Positions 44,937 to 53,240 of a stretch of 57,577 nt of DNA are shown here, in pieces (position 1 is the first letter of the stretch; the number at the start of each line of letters is the position of its first letter). Location of the stretch: the NCBI GenBank assembly GCA_023251775.1, contig JAHEYC010000011.1:1-57577 (forward strand), written 5' to 3'. Origin of the DNA: Sphingobacteriaceae bacterium. Lineage in GTDB: Bacteria; Bacteroidota; Bacteroidia; B-17B0; Aurantibacillaceae. Position numbers and translations under genes: made by a program. Under the pieces are notes generated by a model. That model was not told the DNA's origin. It did not search any database and worked only from the letters and a program-made list of their open reading frames with translations.

Positions 44937-46112
44937 ACGATAAATGATTATCTTTTTGTTCACGATAGAATTCTCAAGCGAAATACTGAGATTATAAATG
45001 CCATTTGGAAGTTCTTTTACAGAAATTGTTTCGGAATTCGTTTCTAATAGTGTTTTACCAAGAATTGAAGTAATGAGGACTTTTTTTATTTCGTAATTAC
45101 TTTGAATATGTAGTTGATCCGAAACCGGGTTCGGAAATACATTTAATTCAATTTGCAGTGAGCTTTTTTCTTTAATTCCTACAAACTGATCGTTCTTCCA
45201 TGTTTCTTTTGTTCGGGCCAATGCTGAGGTAAGACCTGTGGTGATGTAAAAAATATTATTTATTGAGAATGACATTCCGCCTTTTCGTCCTAACGTTGGA
45301 ATGCCGGGATAAATGGTAACACTATTCGTAATTGGATCGAATAAACGCACATCATTGGTGATATTATAAGTAGAATCTTGTCCGCCATACAAAAAAGCTT
45401 TATTACTTGTTACGGCGCACGCCACATAATTTCTTGCCGGTAAATTAATGTTCGATATCATCAACCAAGTATCATTCAATTGATCGTACTGATAAATATA
45501 ACGATTGAAGTTAGCGTTGTTAGTTAATCCATAACATACATAACCAATTCCGCTTATTTGAAAAGCAACTCCTCTGAACATTCCGGCAAAGGGCAAATTA
45601 TTTTTTTGTGTCCATGAAGATGTTGTGATATTATATTCCCATACATCATTAAAAACTGTTCCTAAACTATTGCGACCACTAATAATATAAGCTTTATCTC
45701 CAATAACAAAATTACTAGCGCCTTGTCGTGCTTGTCCCGGAAAATTTGCTAATGCACTCCAAGTATTCGTTGCTTGATCGTATTTGAACATATCGTTTAG
45801 GCAAACACCCGGACAAGTAATTCCTGTAAGCATATAACCCGTATTAGAATAAGAAAAAGCTGTGGCATACTGACGTTCTTTTCCCGCCGGTAAACTTGCC
45901 ATATTTCCCCAAACATTATTTACGCCATCATACACAAAACCATCCAAAGTACACGCACTTCCATCTGAGCCTGTAAAACAATAGGCTTTATTTCCAATGG
46001 TAAAAATACTTCCGTCATCTCTTGCGCTTCCGGGGAAATCAGAGATCTGCAACCACGATTGCGCGTGGAGGAGGGGACTAAAAATTAAAAATATGTAATT
46101 TATTTTTTTGAT
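44934..46112 (-). CDS. Kelch-repeat T9SS-secreted protein, possible ATC start
   Basis: The visible standard start is a TTG at 46052 (372 aa), but it lies just after a signal peptidase site. The frame stays open upstream and encodes a good signal peptide, KKINYIFLIFSPLLHAQ before SWLQIS. The first sensible start is ATC at 46112 (392 aa); in-frame TAA lies three codons before it. The mature part has about five kelch motifs (for example NKAYCFTGSDG, YMLTGITCP, YIISGRNSLG, AFLYGGQDS) that form a beta-propeller, and a type A sorting domain (LNVFPNPVSDQLHI). It follows miaA by 27 bases in the same direction. Confidence 0.82.
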   Translation of the reverse strand: MKKINYIFLIFSPLLHAQSWLQISDFPGSARDDGSIFTIGNKAYCFTGSDGSACTLDGFVYDGVNNVWGNMASLPAGKERQYATAFSYSNTGYMLTGITCPGVCLNDMFKYDQATNTWSALANFPGQARQGASNFVIGDKAYIISGRNSLGTVFNDVWEYNITTSSWTQKNNLPFAGMFRGVAFQISGIGYVCYGLTNNANFNRYIYQYDQLNDTWLMISNINLPARNYVACAVTSNKAFLYGGQDSTYNITNDVRLFDPITNSVTIYPGIPTLGRKGGMSFSINNIFYITTGLTSALARTKETWKNDQFVGIKEKSSLQIELNVFPNPVSDQLHIQSNYEIKKVLITSILGKTLLETNSETISVKELPNGIYNLSISLENSIVNKKIIIYR

Positions 46113-46139
46113 CTTTAATTAAACGACTATAAGTACTGT

Positions 46140-47084
46140 TTATTGCCTGCTATCTTTGAGACTCGAGATCAATTGCTCAGCGTTTTCCAACTCCACCCAT
46201 TCAATTTCAATTCCATGCTTCTCCATCCTTCGATACCAGGTCATTTGGCGCTTGGCAAATTGATGAATGGCGGTGCTTAATTGTGTAAATAATTCTTTTT
46301 TGTTGATCTGTTTCAAAAGGTAAAATGAAATGAATTTATATTCTAGTCCCAAAAATTGCAAACGCTCATGCGAAACTCCTTTTTTTAATAAACCTTCCAC
46401 TTCTTCTATCAAACCATTTTCTAAACGGTATTTTAAACGGGCATCAATACGTTTGTTGCGTTCTTCCTTGGTGATCTTAACACCAATATATTTTGGCTTA
46501 TAAATATTCTCTTGTTTTTCGGGAAGAGGATGATCTTTTAAATACTCTGCGATTTCAATTCTTCGGATGATCCGCTTTTTTGAATCCGTCTCAATATCAT
46601 CTTTTACCGGTATGATGGCTTTTTGGGTTGGAGGCGATTTAATTTCTCTAAACAATTTTATCAATTCTTCCCTACTTAATTCATTTAATTCTTTTCTGCG
46701 CTCATGATTTTCCTGAATTTGAGTTAAGGAGTGATCTTTTTCTAAAGCTTCTAAATATAATCCGGTTCCACCACAAATAATTGGAATATGACAACGCACT
46801 GAAATATCAATAAAACACTTTTTTAATTCGCGAATAAAATCATGTAAATAAAATTGAGTATTTGCATCGCATATATCAATTAAGTGATAAGGAATTTTTT
46901 CGCCTTTTATTTTGTATTCTTTCAGATCTTTTCCGGTTCCGATGTTCAGTTTTTTATAAACTTGCCGCGAATCGGCACTAATGATCTCGCCATTTAAATG
47001 ATAAGCCAATTGACAGGCTAGGAGGGTCTTTCCACTGGCGGTAGGACCCAACACAACAAGACAATTATACTCAGTTCTTATCAA
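46140..47084 (-). CDS. miaA: tRNA dimethylallyltransferase
   Basis: MiaA (314 aa) transfers a dimethylallyl group to A37 of tRNAs that read codons starting with U. The P-loop GPTASGKT (about residues 12-19), DSRQVYKKLNIGTGK near 38, GGTGLYLEAL near 104, and the C-terminal QFAKRQMTWYRRM near 270 are family hallmarks. The length is normal. Its start overlaps the end of the GNAT-like gene by 14 bases, so the two are coupled. Confidence 0.96.
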   Translation of the reverse strand: MIRTEYNCLVVLGPTASGKTLLACQLAYHLNGEIISADSRQVYKKLNIGTGKDLKEYKIKGEKIPYHLIDICDANTQFYLHDFIRELKKCFIDISVRCHIPIICGGTGLYLEALEKDHSLTQIQENHERRKELNELSREELIKLFREIKSPPTQKAIIPVKDDIETDSKKRIIRRIEIAEYLKDHPLPEKQENIYKPKYIGVKITKEERNKRIDARLKYRLENGLIEEVEGLLKKGVSHERLQFLGLEYKFISFYLLKQINKKELFTQLSTAIHQFAKRQMTWYRRMEKHGIEIEWVELENAEQLISSLKDSRQ

Positions 47085-47829
47085 ACGTATAAACTAATTT
47101 CAAGTTACCAAGATTTTTTGTGATATAGAAATTTTTTGGATCAAATTTCCCTTCTTTATAATAATCTCTTTCGAAAGTTCTGCTATTCACTAAAAATTCT
47201 TGCTTTTTTGTTTCGCTATGTAATTTAAAACCACATTTTAAATACGAAACGCCTTCGCTTAGTTGTTTGTCAACGTAGGTCATGATGTCGCCTGGAGTTT
47301 TTTCATTTGCAAAGCACTTTAAAAGTTTTGTTAAGCCTCCCGTAACAGTTATTCCTTCTTTACAACAAAATCGTACTAATTCAAACGAGCGTTGATGTTC
47401 TTCTAACCGGTTCATCCTTCTTCCTTTGGAAAACGAGGCCACTGCTACTAATTCGGCACTATCAAACAAACCATAATGAAAAGCACTTTTGGTGTACGAC
47501 ATTAAATGATGATCATTCAAAAATTTTTCTGCCACTATGGATTCAATTCTACGAGCAATACATTGTCGCGCATATATTTTGCGAGTATAATGTAACTTAG
47601 ATTGAATAGTGGAGATGAGTTTATCTTGTTTGGTCACCAAAAGATCAATTGGTAATTGCAAGCCGTTGAATTTTGGTAATGGCTCCTCTTTAAAAAAATA
47701 AATATAACATTTGTGCTGTTGGTACGTTAGGCAAATGTGTTGATCCTCTTGTTTGGTTTTGGTATCCTTGGGAAGTTCTTTGATCAACCTCTTAGTAAAA
47801 TGATCAATTATTTTATTGGATGATCTCAA
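47071..47829 (-). CDS. Mom-like GNAT-fold protein of unknown function
   Basis: This 252-aa protein has an N-terminal charged region (about 1-80) and a middle part (about 88-205) that resembles the GNAT-like domain found with Mom DNA-modification proteins and some phage endonucleases: [54 protein letters not shown] and SYLKCGFKL. The match is by eye from memory of the pattern. No DNA-methylase or restriction gene is nearby. It overlaps obgE by four bases and miaA by 14 bases, so it is part of this operon. It may modify nucleic acid, or be a fossil of a mobile gene; neither is shown. Confidence 0.6.
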   Translation of the reverse strand: MRSSNKIIDHFTKRLIKELPKDTKTKQEDQHICLTYQQHKCYIYFFKEEPLPKFNGLQLPIDLLVTKQDKLISTIQSKLHYTRKIYARQCIARRIESIVAEKFLNDHHLMSYTKSAFHYGLFDSAELVAVASFSKGRRMNRLEEHQRSFELVRFCCKEGITVTGGLTKLLKCFANEKTPGDIMTYVDKQLSEGVSYLKCGFKLHSETKKQEFLVNSRTFERDYYKEGKFDPKNFYITKNLGNLKLVYTFDKN

Positions 47830-48842
47830 AAATCATAATGATTTAACTTTTCCCACAAAAGATCTTTCAATTGCGTAATATTTTTACCGCTTACAGCCGA
47901 AATAAATATAAAAGGAACTTTCTTCTTTCCTTTTAATCCTTTGGTCACCTCTTTTGTTAACCCTGCCTCAAGTTCCGCATCTAGCATATCGCTTTTGGTA
48001 ATGGCAAGCACGCGTTCTTTTAAAAGTAATTCAGGATTGTATAATTTTAATTCGTTCAATAAAATATTGTATTCTTCAACAATATCCTTGCTATCACAGC
48101 TCACCATAAATAATAAAAGCGAGTTACGTTCAATGTGACGTAAGAAACGGAGGCCTAATCCTTTTCCTTCGTGTGCACCCTCAATAATTCCGGGAATATC
48201 GGCCATCACAAAACTTTTGTAATCACGATATTCAACAATTCCCAAATTTGGAACTAATGTTGTAAAGGGATAATTCGCTATCTCAGGTTTTGCAGCACTC
48301 ACCACCGAAAGTAAAGTTGATTTTCCTGCATTCGGGAAACCAACCAAACCTACATCGGCTAAAACTTTTAATTCTAATATTTTCCATTCATTTCTTCCGG
48401 CTTCGCCCGGTTGTGCATGACGAGGCGTTTGCATGGTAGGCGATTTAAAATGCGAATTACCTAAACCACCTCGTCCACCTGCAACAATAATATGTTCTTC
48501 TCCGTCTTCTTTTATTTCAAAAAGTACTTCACCTGTTTCGGCATCCTTGGCAATTGTACCAAGTGGAACTTCTAAATATTCATCTTTACCTTGTTTTCCA
48601 CTGGAGTTGGAACTTCCGCCACTTTCACCTTCTGTAGCAATTACATGTTTACGATATTTTAAATGGATCAAGGTCCACAATTGTTTATTACCTTTTATAA
48701 TAACATGTCCACCGCGACCTCCATCGCCTCCATCCGGTCCACCTTTAGCAGTGAACACATCACGGTGCAAATGCCTAGAGCCTGGTCCGCCTTTTCCGCT
48801 TCTGCAGCAGATCTTCACATAATCAACAAAATTAGTATCCAC
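47826..48842 (-). CDS. obgE: Obg/CgtA GTPase
   Basis: ObgE (338 aa) is an essential GTPase bound to the 50S subunit that takes part in ribosome assembly and stress response. The N-terminal glycine-rich Obg domain ([15 protein letters not shown] and GGRGGLGN motifs, residues 1-160) precedes the G domain with GFPNAGKST near 167, [16 protein letters not shown] near 211 and TKSD near 281. No C-terminal OCT domain is present. It is in the hpt-adk-obgE order known from Bacteroidota and overlaps the next gene by four bases. Confidence 0.96.
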   Translation of the reverse strand: MDTNFVDYVKICCRSGKGGPGSRHLHRDVFTAKGGPDGGDGGRGGHVIIKGNKQLWTLIHLKYRKHVIATEGESGGSSNSSGKQGKDEYLEVPLGTIAKDAETGEVLFEIKEDGEEHIIVAGGRGGLGNSHFKSPTMQTPRHAQPGEAGRNEWKILELKVLADVGLVGFPNAGKSTLLSVVSAAKPEIANYPFTTLVPNLGIVEYRDYKSFVMADIPGIIEGAHEGKGLGLRFLRHIERNSLLLFMVSCDSKDIVEEYNILLNELKLYNPELLLKERVLAITKSDMLDAELEAGLTKEVTKGLKGKKKVPFIFISAVSGKNITQLKDLLWEKLNHYDF

Positions 48843-48874
48843 AAGTATAATTTTTTATCCGTATTTAAGGAGGG

Positions 48875-48961
48875 GTCACACTGAGCGTAGTCGAAGTGCT
48901 GACTTGATTAGAAATAACTGAATTTGACCTTCAGTCGTCCTTCGACTACGCTCAGGATGAC
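48875..48961. repeat. Palindromic CTGAGCGTAGTCGAAG repeat between adk and obgE
   Basis: CTGAGCGTAGTCGAAG (48881-48896) and its exact reverse complement (48940-48955) form 16-bp perfect inverted ends; the GTCA/TGAC flanks are also inverted. Related single words are at 16704 and about 40420. The element lies inside an operon, so it could act as a transcription or RNA-stability element. Confidence 0.75.
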
Positions 48962-48994
48962 TTTAGGTCAAATAGAGATGAGATTAATTTAAAT

Positions 48995-50071
48995 TTATTT
49001 ACGTTTTTTTCTTCCTTTGGCAGATGTTTTTTTTGCTGCTTTCTTCACGGTTTTTTTCTTCACCACTTTTTTAACAGTTTTCTTTTTGGCAACAACCTTT
49101 TTCTTCGCGACTTTCTTCGCAGTTTTTTTAGCAACCTTCTTTTTAGTTACTGTTTTCTTAACTACTTTCTTTTTTGCTACTTTTTTTGCGGGTTTTGCTT
49201 TTGCTTTCTTAGAAGGTTTCTTAGCAGCAGGCTTGCTTGTCATCTTTTTAATATTTGCAGCCTTTTTTTCACCTGTTTTTGAGTGACCGTTACTTTTCGA
49301 ATGTTCCTTGCTTGAATTTGCTAACTGGATCACGGCAGTTTTTCTTTCCTCCTCTTCTTCAGCTTCCACACGTTTAATAGCATCAATTTCCAATAGTAAA
49401 TGTGGTTCAATTTCATCGGCTACTTCAAAATCATTTACCGTAAGATCTAAATGTTCAAGGTCGGTTTCTAATTGGGTAAGATCAACTTCAGCTTTAATAA
49501 AGGTAATGCGATCCACTAAATTTTGGAAAATTGTTTCTTGAGTTCCAACACCATCTATCGAATGAAATTTTCCTTGCTCGCTATAATATGTTTTTAACGG
49601 TGAGGTTTTCATATTGTATTCGTTAATACGATTACGAATAATGCCTTCGTTCTTATCGTCTTCGCGTCCACTTGCTTGTCCGCGTAACAATAATCGTTTA
49701 GTTAATTCTTCATCATCCACTTCTAATGCTAACATGGCATGAATAGCTGTTCCTTTCTTTTGTAAAAGATCATCCAATGCAATTGCTTGAGCAGTTGTTC
49801 TTGGAAAACCATCAAAAATAAATCCTTTCACATTAGGATTTCCATCTAATTTCGATTCTGTCATTCCAATAACGATCTCATCACTCACAAGATCACCACG
49901 ATCCATAATAGCTTTAGCTTGCAAACCAAGCGCTGTTCCGCGTGCAATTTCCGAACGCAAAAGATCGCCGGTGCTTAAATGCACTAAGCCGTATTTATTA
50001 ATAAGATTTTCTGACTGTGTACCTTTGCCTGCGCCCGGAGGTCCAAAAAGTACAAGATTTAGCATTTCCAT
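48995..50071 (-). CDS. adk: Adenylate kinase with acidic linker and histone H1-like tail
   Basis: Residues 1-190 are a normal adenylate kinase: P-loop GPPGAGKGTQ near 9, GDLLRSEIARGT near 36, FDGFPRT near 85, and the LID RLLLRGQASGREDD near 123. The enzyme interconverts AMP, ADP and ATP. After it comes an acidic segment (about 195-245), then about 100 residues of Lys/Ala/Val repeats (KKVAKKKVVKKTVTKK and similar) like the C-terminal domain of histone H1. The whole 358 aa is one uninterrupted frame, so a fusion. Usual Adk length is about 190-220. hpt is 19 bases upstream and obgE follows after a 152-base gap. Confidence 0.93.
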   Translation of the reverse strand: MEMLNLVLFGPPGAGKGTQSENLINKYGLVHLSTGDLLRSEIARGTALGLQAKAIMDRGDLVSDEIVIGMTESKLDGNPNVKGFIFDGFPRTTAQAIALDDLLQKKGTAIHAMLALEVDDEELTKRLLLRGQASGREDDKNEGIIRNRINEYNMKTSPLKTYYSEQGKFHSIDGVGTQETIFQNLVDRITFIKAEVDLTQLETDLEHLDLTVNDFEVADEIEPHLLLEIDAIKRVEAEEEEERKTAVIQLANSSKEHSKSNGHSKTGEKKAANIKKMTSKPAAKKPSKKAKAKPAKKVAKKKVVKKTVTKKKVAKKTAKKVAKKKVVAKKKTVKKVVKKKTVKKAAKKTSAKGRKKRK

Positions 50072-50089
50072 GTTGTTGTTTTTTATTTT

Positions 50090-50620
50090 TTATGCGAGAA
50101 TATATATGTCCTTTAAATTTCTTCCTTGTCCGTCGTAATCCAAACCGTAACCAATTACAAATTCATTTGCTATCGTTAAACCTACATAATCGATCTTATG
50201 TTTCTTTTTGTAGGCTTCCGGTTTAAATAATGCCGCAGCAACTTTTATTTTTTTTGTTTTGGTTAAGGAGTCCATTAGTTTATCAAGTGTATTACCCGAA
50301 TCAACAATATCTTCAACAATAACCACTGTTCTGTTCTCAAGATCCTCGCTTAAACCAATAAGTTCGGAAACAATTCCGCTACTGGATGTTCCTGAATAAC
50401 TTGAAAGTTTAATAAAGGAGATCTCGCACGGAATAGTTACTTCTCTTAAAAGATCAGCAGCAAACATAAAAGAGCCATTTAAAACTACTAAAAAAATCGG
50501 AAGTTCGTTGGCCAGTTCTGAATTTATTTTTTCGGCAATATTTTTTACGGCCTCATTTATCTTTTGAGCGCTAATGTAGGGCTTGAATTGTTTGTCTTTT
50601 AAAGTGATCAACTGACTCAT
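50090..50620 (-). CDS. hpt: Hypoxanthine phosphoribosyltransferase
   Basis: Hpt (176 aa) converts hypoxanthine (and possibly guanine) to the nucleotide with PRPP in purine salvage. The PRPP-binding motif VVIVEDIVDSGNTL lies near residue 96 and the FIKLSSYSGTSSSG segment near 70. The length is normal. It is the first gene of the hpt-adk-obgE cluster. Its ATG is 10 bases from a -7 box that overlaps the inverted-repeat promoter shared with the YwlC gene. Confidence 0.95.
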   Translation of the reverse strand: MSQLITLKDKQFKPYISAQKINEAVKNIAEKINSELANELPIFLVVLNGSFMFAADLLREVTIPCEISFIKLSSYSGTSSSGIVSELIGLSEDLENRTVVIVEDIVDSGNTLDKLMDSLTKTKKIKVAAALFKPEAYKKKHKIDYVGLTIANEFVIGYGLDYDGQGRNLKDIYILA

Positions 50621-50629
50621 AATGAGGGC

Positions 50630-50658
50630 GCAAATATACGGCTTTTACGTATATTTGC
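50630..50658. promoter_or_regulatory. Divergent promoter formed by an 11-bp perfect inverted repeat
   Basis: GCAAATATACG (50630-50640) and CGTATATTTGC (50648-50658) are exact reverse complements with a seven-base spacer. Each arm contains TATATTTG, which fits the -7 consensus TAnnTTTG: the right arm points to the YwlC gene, the left to hpt. No TTTG is found at the -33 distance on either side. Both genes would have very short or no leaders. Confidence 0.6.
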
Positions 50659-50662
50659 GGCT

Positions 50663-51625
50663 CTGGCACACATAGGAAACGATATATTAAAAGCAAAAGA
50701 ATTGCTCCAAAAAGGCGAGTTAGTGGCTATTCCTACCGAAACGGTATACGGTTTGGGTGCCAATGCCCTTGATACCAAAGCTATTTTGAGGGTATATGAG
50801 GTAAAACAACGTCCGCATTTTGACCCATTGATCATTCATGTTTTTGAGATGAATGAGGCTTTAAAGTATGCAGACCTTAAGGATGAACGTTTAAAAAAAT
50901 TGGCACAAAAATTTTGGCCCGGACCATTAACTCTTTTATTACCTAAAAAAAATATAGTTCCTGACCTTGTTACTTCAGGTTTAAGTCAGGTTGCAGTTCG
51001 TGTTCCAAAACATGAACTCACCTTGCAATTATTAAAGCAATTAAATTTTCCCATCGCCGCTCCAAGTGCAAATCCGTTTGGATATGTGAGTCCTACCGAA
51101 CCCGAGCATGTAAATAAACAATTGGGAGATAAAATAGATTATATTTTAGACGGTGGAAAATGCACAGTTGGAATTGAGTCTACCATTATCGGAATTGAAG
51201 ATGGCGAAGTTTGTGTTTATCGTTTGGGCGGGTTAGCAATAGAAGATATTGAAAAAGAAGTTGGAAAAGTAAGTTTAAGAATAAATAATTCGAGCGATCC
51301 AAAAGCGCCGGGACAATTGAAAGATCATTATGCCCCAAATAAACCATTATATATTGGAAATTTGGATGAGTTGATCGCAAAACATAGCACAAAAAAAATT
51401 GCAGCCATTTGTTTTGGTAAAACACCTTCTGCAAAACAAAATGTAACGTACTTTTATTTATCGGAAAAGGAAAATTTAAAAGAGGCTGCGATAAATTTAT
51501 TTTCTTTTTTAAGAAGAACGGGAGAAGGAGATCTTGATGTGATAGTGGCAGAGCTATTGCCGGAGAAAGGTTTGGGAAGAGCGATCAACGACCGGTTAAG
51601 GCGGGCGGAAACGAAAACTCTTTAG
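50663..51625 (+). CDS. L-threonylcarbamoyladenylate synthase (Sua5/YwlC), likely CTG start
   Basis: The enzyme makes threonylcarbamoyl-AMP for the t6A37 modification of tRNAs. The YrdC domain is visible (VAIPTETVYGLGANALD, KQRPHFDPLIIHV, PGPLTLLLP, VAVRVPKHE, SANPFGYVSPT) followed by a Sua5 C-terminal domain with SSDPKAPGQLKDHYAPNKPL. A TTG at 50702 would start directly before the core, but the frame upstream (50663) reads AHIGNDILKAKELL, which fits the usual N-terminus of the family (IGxDIxxAxxLL). The first start-like codon there is CTG at 50663 (320 aa), three to five bases after the -7 box. Confidence 0.88.
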   Translation: MAHIGNDILKAKELLQKGELVAIPTETVYGLGANALDTKAILRVYEVKQRPHFDPLIIHVFEMNEALKYADLKDERLKKLAQKFWPGPLTLLLPKKNIVPDLVTSGLSQVAVRVPKHELTLQLLKQLNFPIAAPSANPFGYVSPTEPEHVNKQLGDKIDYILDGGKCTVGIESTIIGIEDGEVCVYRLGGLAIEDIEKEVGKVSLRINNSSDPKAPGQLKDHYAPNKPLYIGNLDELIAKHSTKKIAAICFGKTPSAKQNVTYFYLSEKENLKEAAINLFSFLRRTGEGDLDVIVAELLPEKGLGRAINDRLRRAETKTL

Positions 51626-51765
51626 AGGCAGAAACCACAGAGCGCTAACGCTGCACAGAGGTTTGCACAGAGGTCACTATGAAAAGAAAGCGAAGTTTTC
51701 TTTTTTTTATGCGGTTAGTTGTTCCTCTGTGTTCTCTGTGTAAATCTCTGTGGTTTCTGCCTCTA
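51623..51765. repeat. Palindromic element with 20-bp perfect inverted ends
   Basis: TAGAGGCAGAAACCACAGAG (51623-51642) is repeated in exact reverse complement at 51746-51765. Inner CACAGAGG words add to the palindrome, and a short GAAAGCGAAG-T-rich segment lies in the centre. The left end is identical to 6562-6581. It sits between the convergent YwlC and PrsW genes and could act as a bidirectional terminator. Confidence 0.75.
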
Positions 51766-51770
51766 GAAAA

Positions 51771-53129
51771 TTAGTAATTCACTCTGCTAATTTCATTATC
51801 CGCCTTCACATACACCCATTCCAAAAATTTTAATTCCGATATCTTGGTTGGGAAACTTTCAGGTGTTTCGTCGTGCAATAATTCGTTTATGGGATATGCA
51901 TCATCAATTTTGGTCTTTCCCCTTGTTTTCGGTTTCAAATAAAATCGATTATTCATTTTCTCATCGGTGAATTCAATAAGGTAAACGGTTGTATCACCAT
52001 CAAAAAATAATTTGTCGCTTACTTTTACGGTGACTGTTCGCTGTAAAAAACTTCTCTTTGGGTTAATAGGACTAATATCAATCATTTGTCCGATCTTGGC
52101 CGTTAAAAAATATTCGTGCGAATTTTCTCCGCGAATCTTAATATCTATAATATTAAATAAACTAAAATCCTCATCGTTATTCTTTGTAATGTAAAACGGA
52201 AGTTTGATAGTGATGGGTTGGTAGTAATTCTTATAGATCTTGAATCGGCTTACCCTTAGAATTACCAATACAAACAAAAAACCATTACTAAAAACAGCCG
52301 TAAAAGAATCGGATAGGGCAGATGTAAAACCTTTGGTATACGTTTTATAAAAAATTCCAATGAGCATGGTAAAAAAATACCAAAGCATGAGCCTGTAAAA
52401 GATACTTCCTGAATAATGGATCTTTGAGTAATTAAAATAGGAAGAAAAATTAACCGCGTTGTTTAACATAGTGATCCAAAAATTTATTCCAATGAGATAA
52501 ACAATAATTACGAATACCGGCGCCACATAATGAAAACTCGGATTCATGATAAAATAATCAAATAAGCCATGAGAGCTGATAGCTGTTGCGAAACCAATTA
52601 ACGTATTTGCTAAATGATTTCCGCGATTAAATATCTTAAAACGACAATAACCGTAAGTGATGATGCTGGTGTTGATGATGTGTTCTAATACAGAATAAAA
52701 AGATCGATCGGTAATAATATCAATTCCGTAACGTCCAATGTACATGGTATTCTCAACCAAAGCGAATCCTAATGCGACCATTCCTGCATAAATTAAATAA
52801 TCAACCGACTCGTTCACTTGTTTTTTGAGTAATTGAAAAACGATGATAACGCCAACAACTTTACTTAATTCTTCGGTGAATCCAATTCCAAGGATGGAAT
52901 AAATAAGGTCATTGAGTGGTTCTCCATTTAAAGCAAATGCTACCGTTTCATGAAACCGGTACATTAAAATACTTAGGTAGGGAGTTCCGCACCCAATTAA
53001 AAGTGCAATTACTAAATAAATGATGCGTTCAGGTTCAAAAACATCTATGCGTCGGAAATAATCTATCCAAACGATCACCGAAACAAGTGCCGATAAAACT
53101 ATGGCGGTTATTAGAACGTATGGACCCAT
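51771..53129 (-). CDS. PrsW-family intramembrane protease
   Basis: This 452-aa protein has about eight membrane segments in its first 290 residues and the PrsW motifs: FTEELSK with paired glutamates at about 86-87, ALVENTMYIG with a glutamate at about 126, and SSHGLFDY with His and Asp at about 187 and 191. The family includes site-1 proteases for anti-sigma factors. A C-terminal soluble region (about 300-452) is longer than in minimal PrsW and unrecognised. No anti-sigma gene is next to it, so the substrate is unknown. It is convergent with the YwlC gene. Confidence 0.88.
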   Translation of the reverse strand: MGPYVLITAIVLSALVSVIVWIDYFRRIDVFEPERIIYLVIALLIGCGTPYLSILMYRFHETVAFALNGEPLNDLIYSILGIGFTEELSKVVGVIIVFQLLKKQVNESVDYLIYAGMVALGFALVENTMYIGRYGIDIITDRSFYSVLEHIINTSIITYGYCRFKIFNRGNHLANTLIGFATAISSHGLFDYFIMNPSFHYVAPVFVIIVYLIGINFWITMLNNAVNFSSYFNYSKIHYSGSIFYRLMLWYFFTMLIGIFYKTYTKGFTSALSDSFTAVFSNGFLFVLVILRVSRFKIYKNYYQPITIKLPFYITKNNDEDFSLFNIIDIKIRGENSHEYFLTAKIGQMIDISPINPKRSFLQRTVTVKVSDKLFFDGDTTVYLIEFTDEKMNNRFYLKPKTRGKTKIDDAYPINELLHDETPESFPTKISELKFLEWVYVKADNEISRVNY

Positions 53130-53240
53130 TAAACAAATATATCAAATGAAATGGTTAAATGACACTTTTAGGTTTATAATATAATAATAGGCGAATTTTA
53201 ATTTTAATGAAAACCTAAAAAAATAGTTAACTTTATTACT

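Noticed and set aside
48433-48822. Open frame opposite obgE
   Set aside because: It is the reverse-strand shadow of the glycine-rich Obg domain and is proline/serine-biased as expected of such shadows.
49017-49286. Phenylalanine-rich open frame opposite the adk tail
   Set aside because: It is the mirror of the lysine-rich adk tail (AAA/AAG codons read as TTT/CTT) and has no start context or family match.
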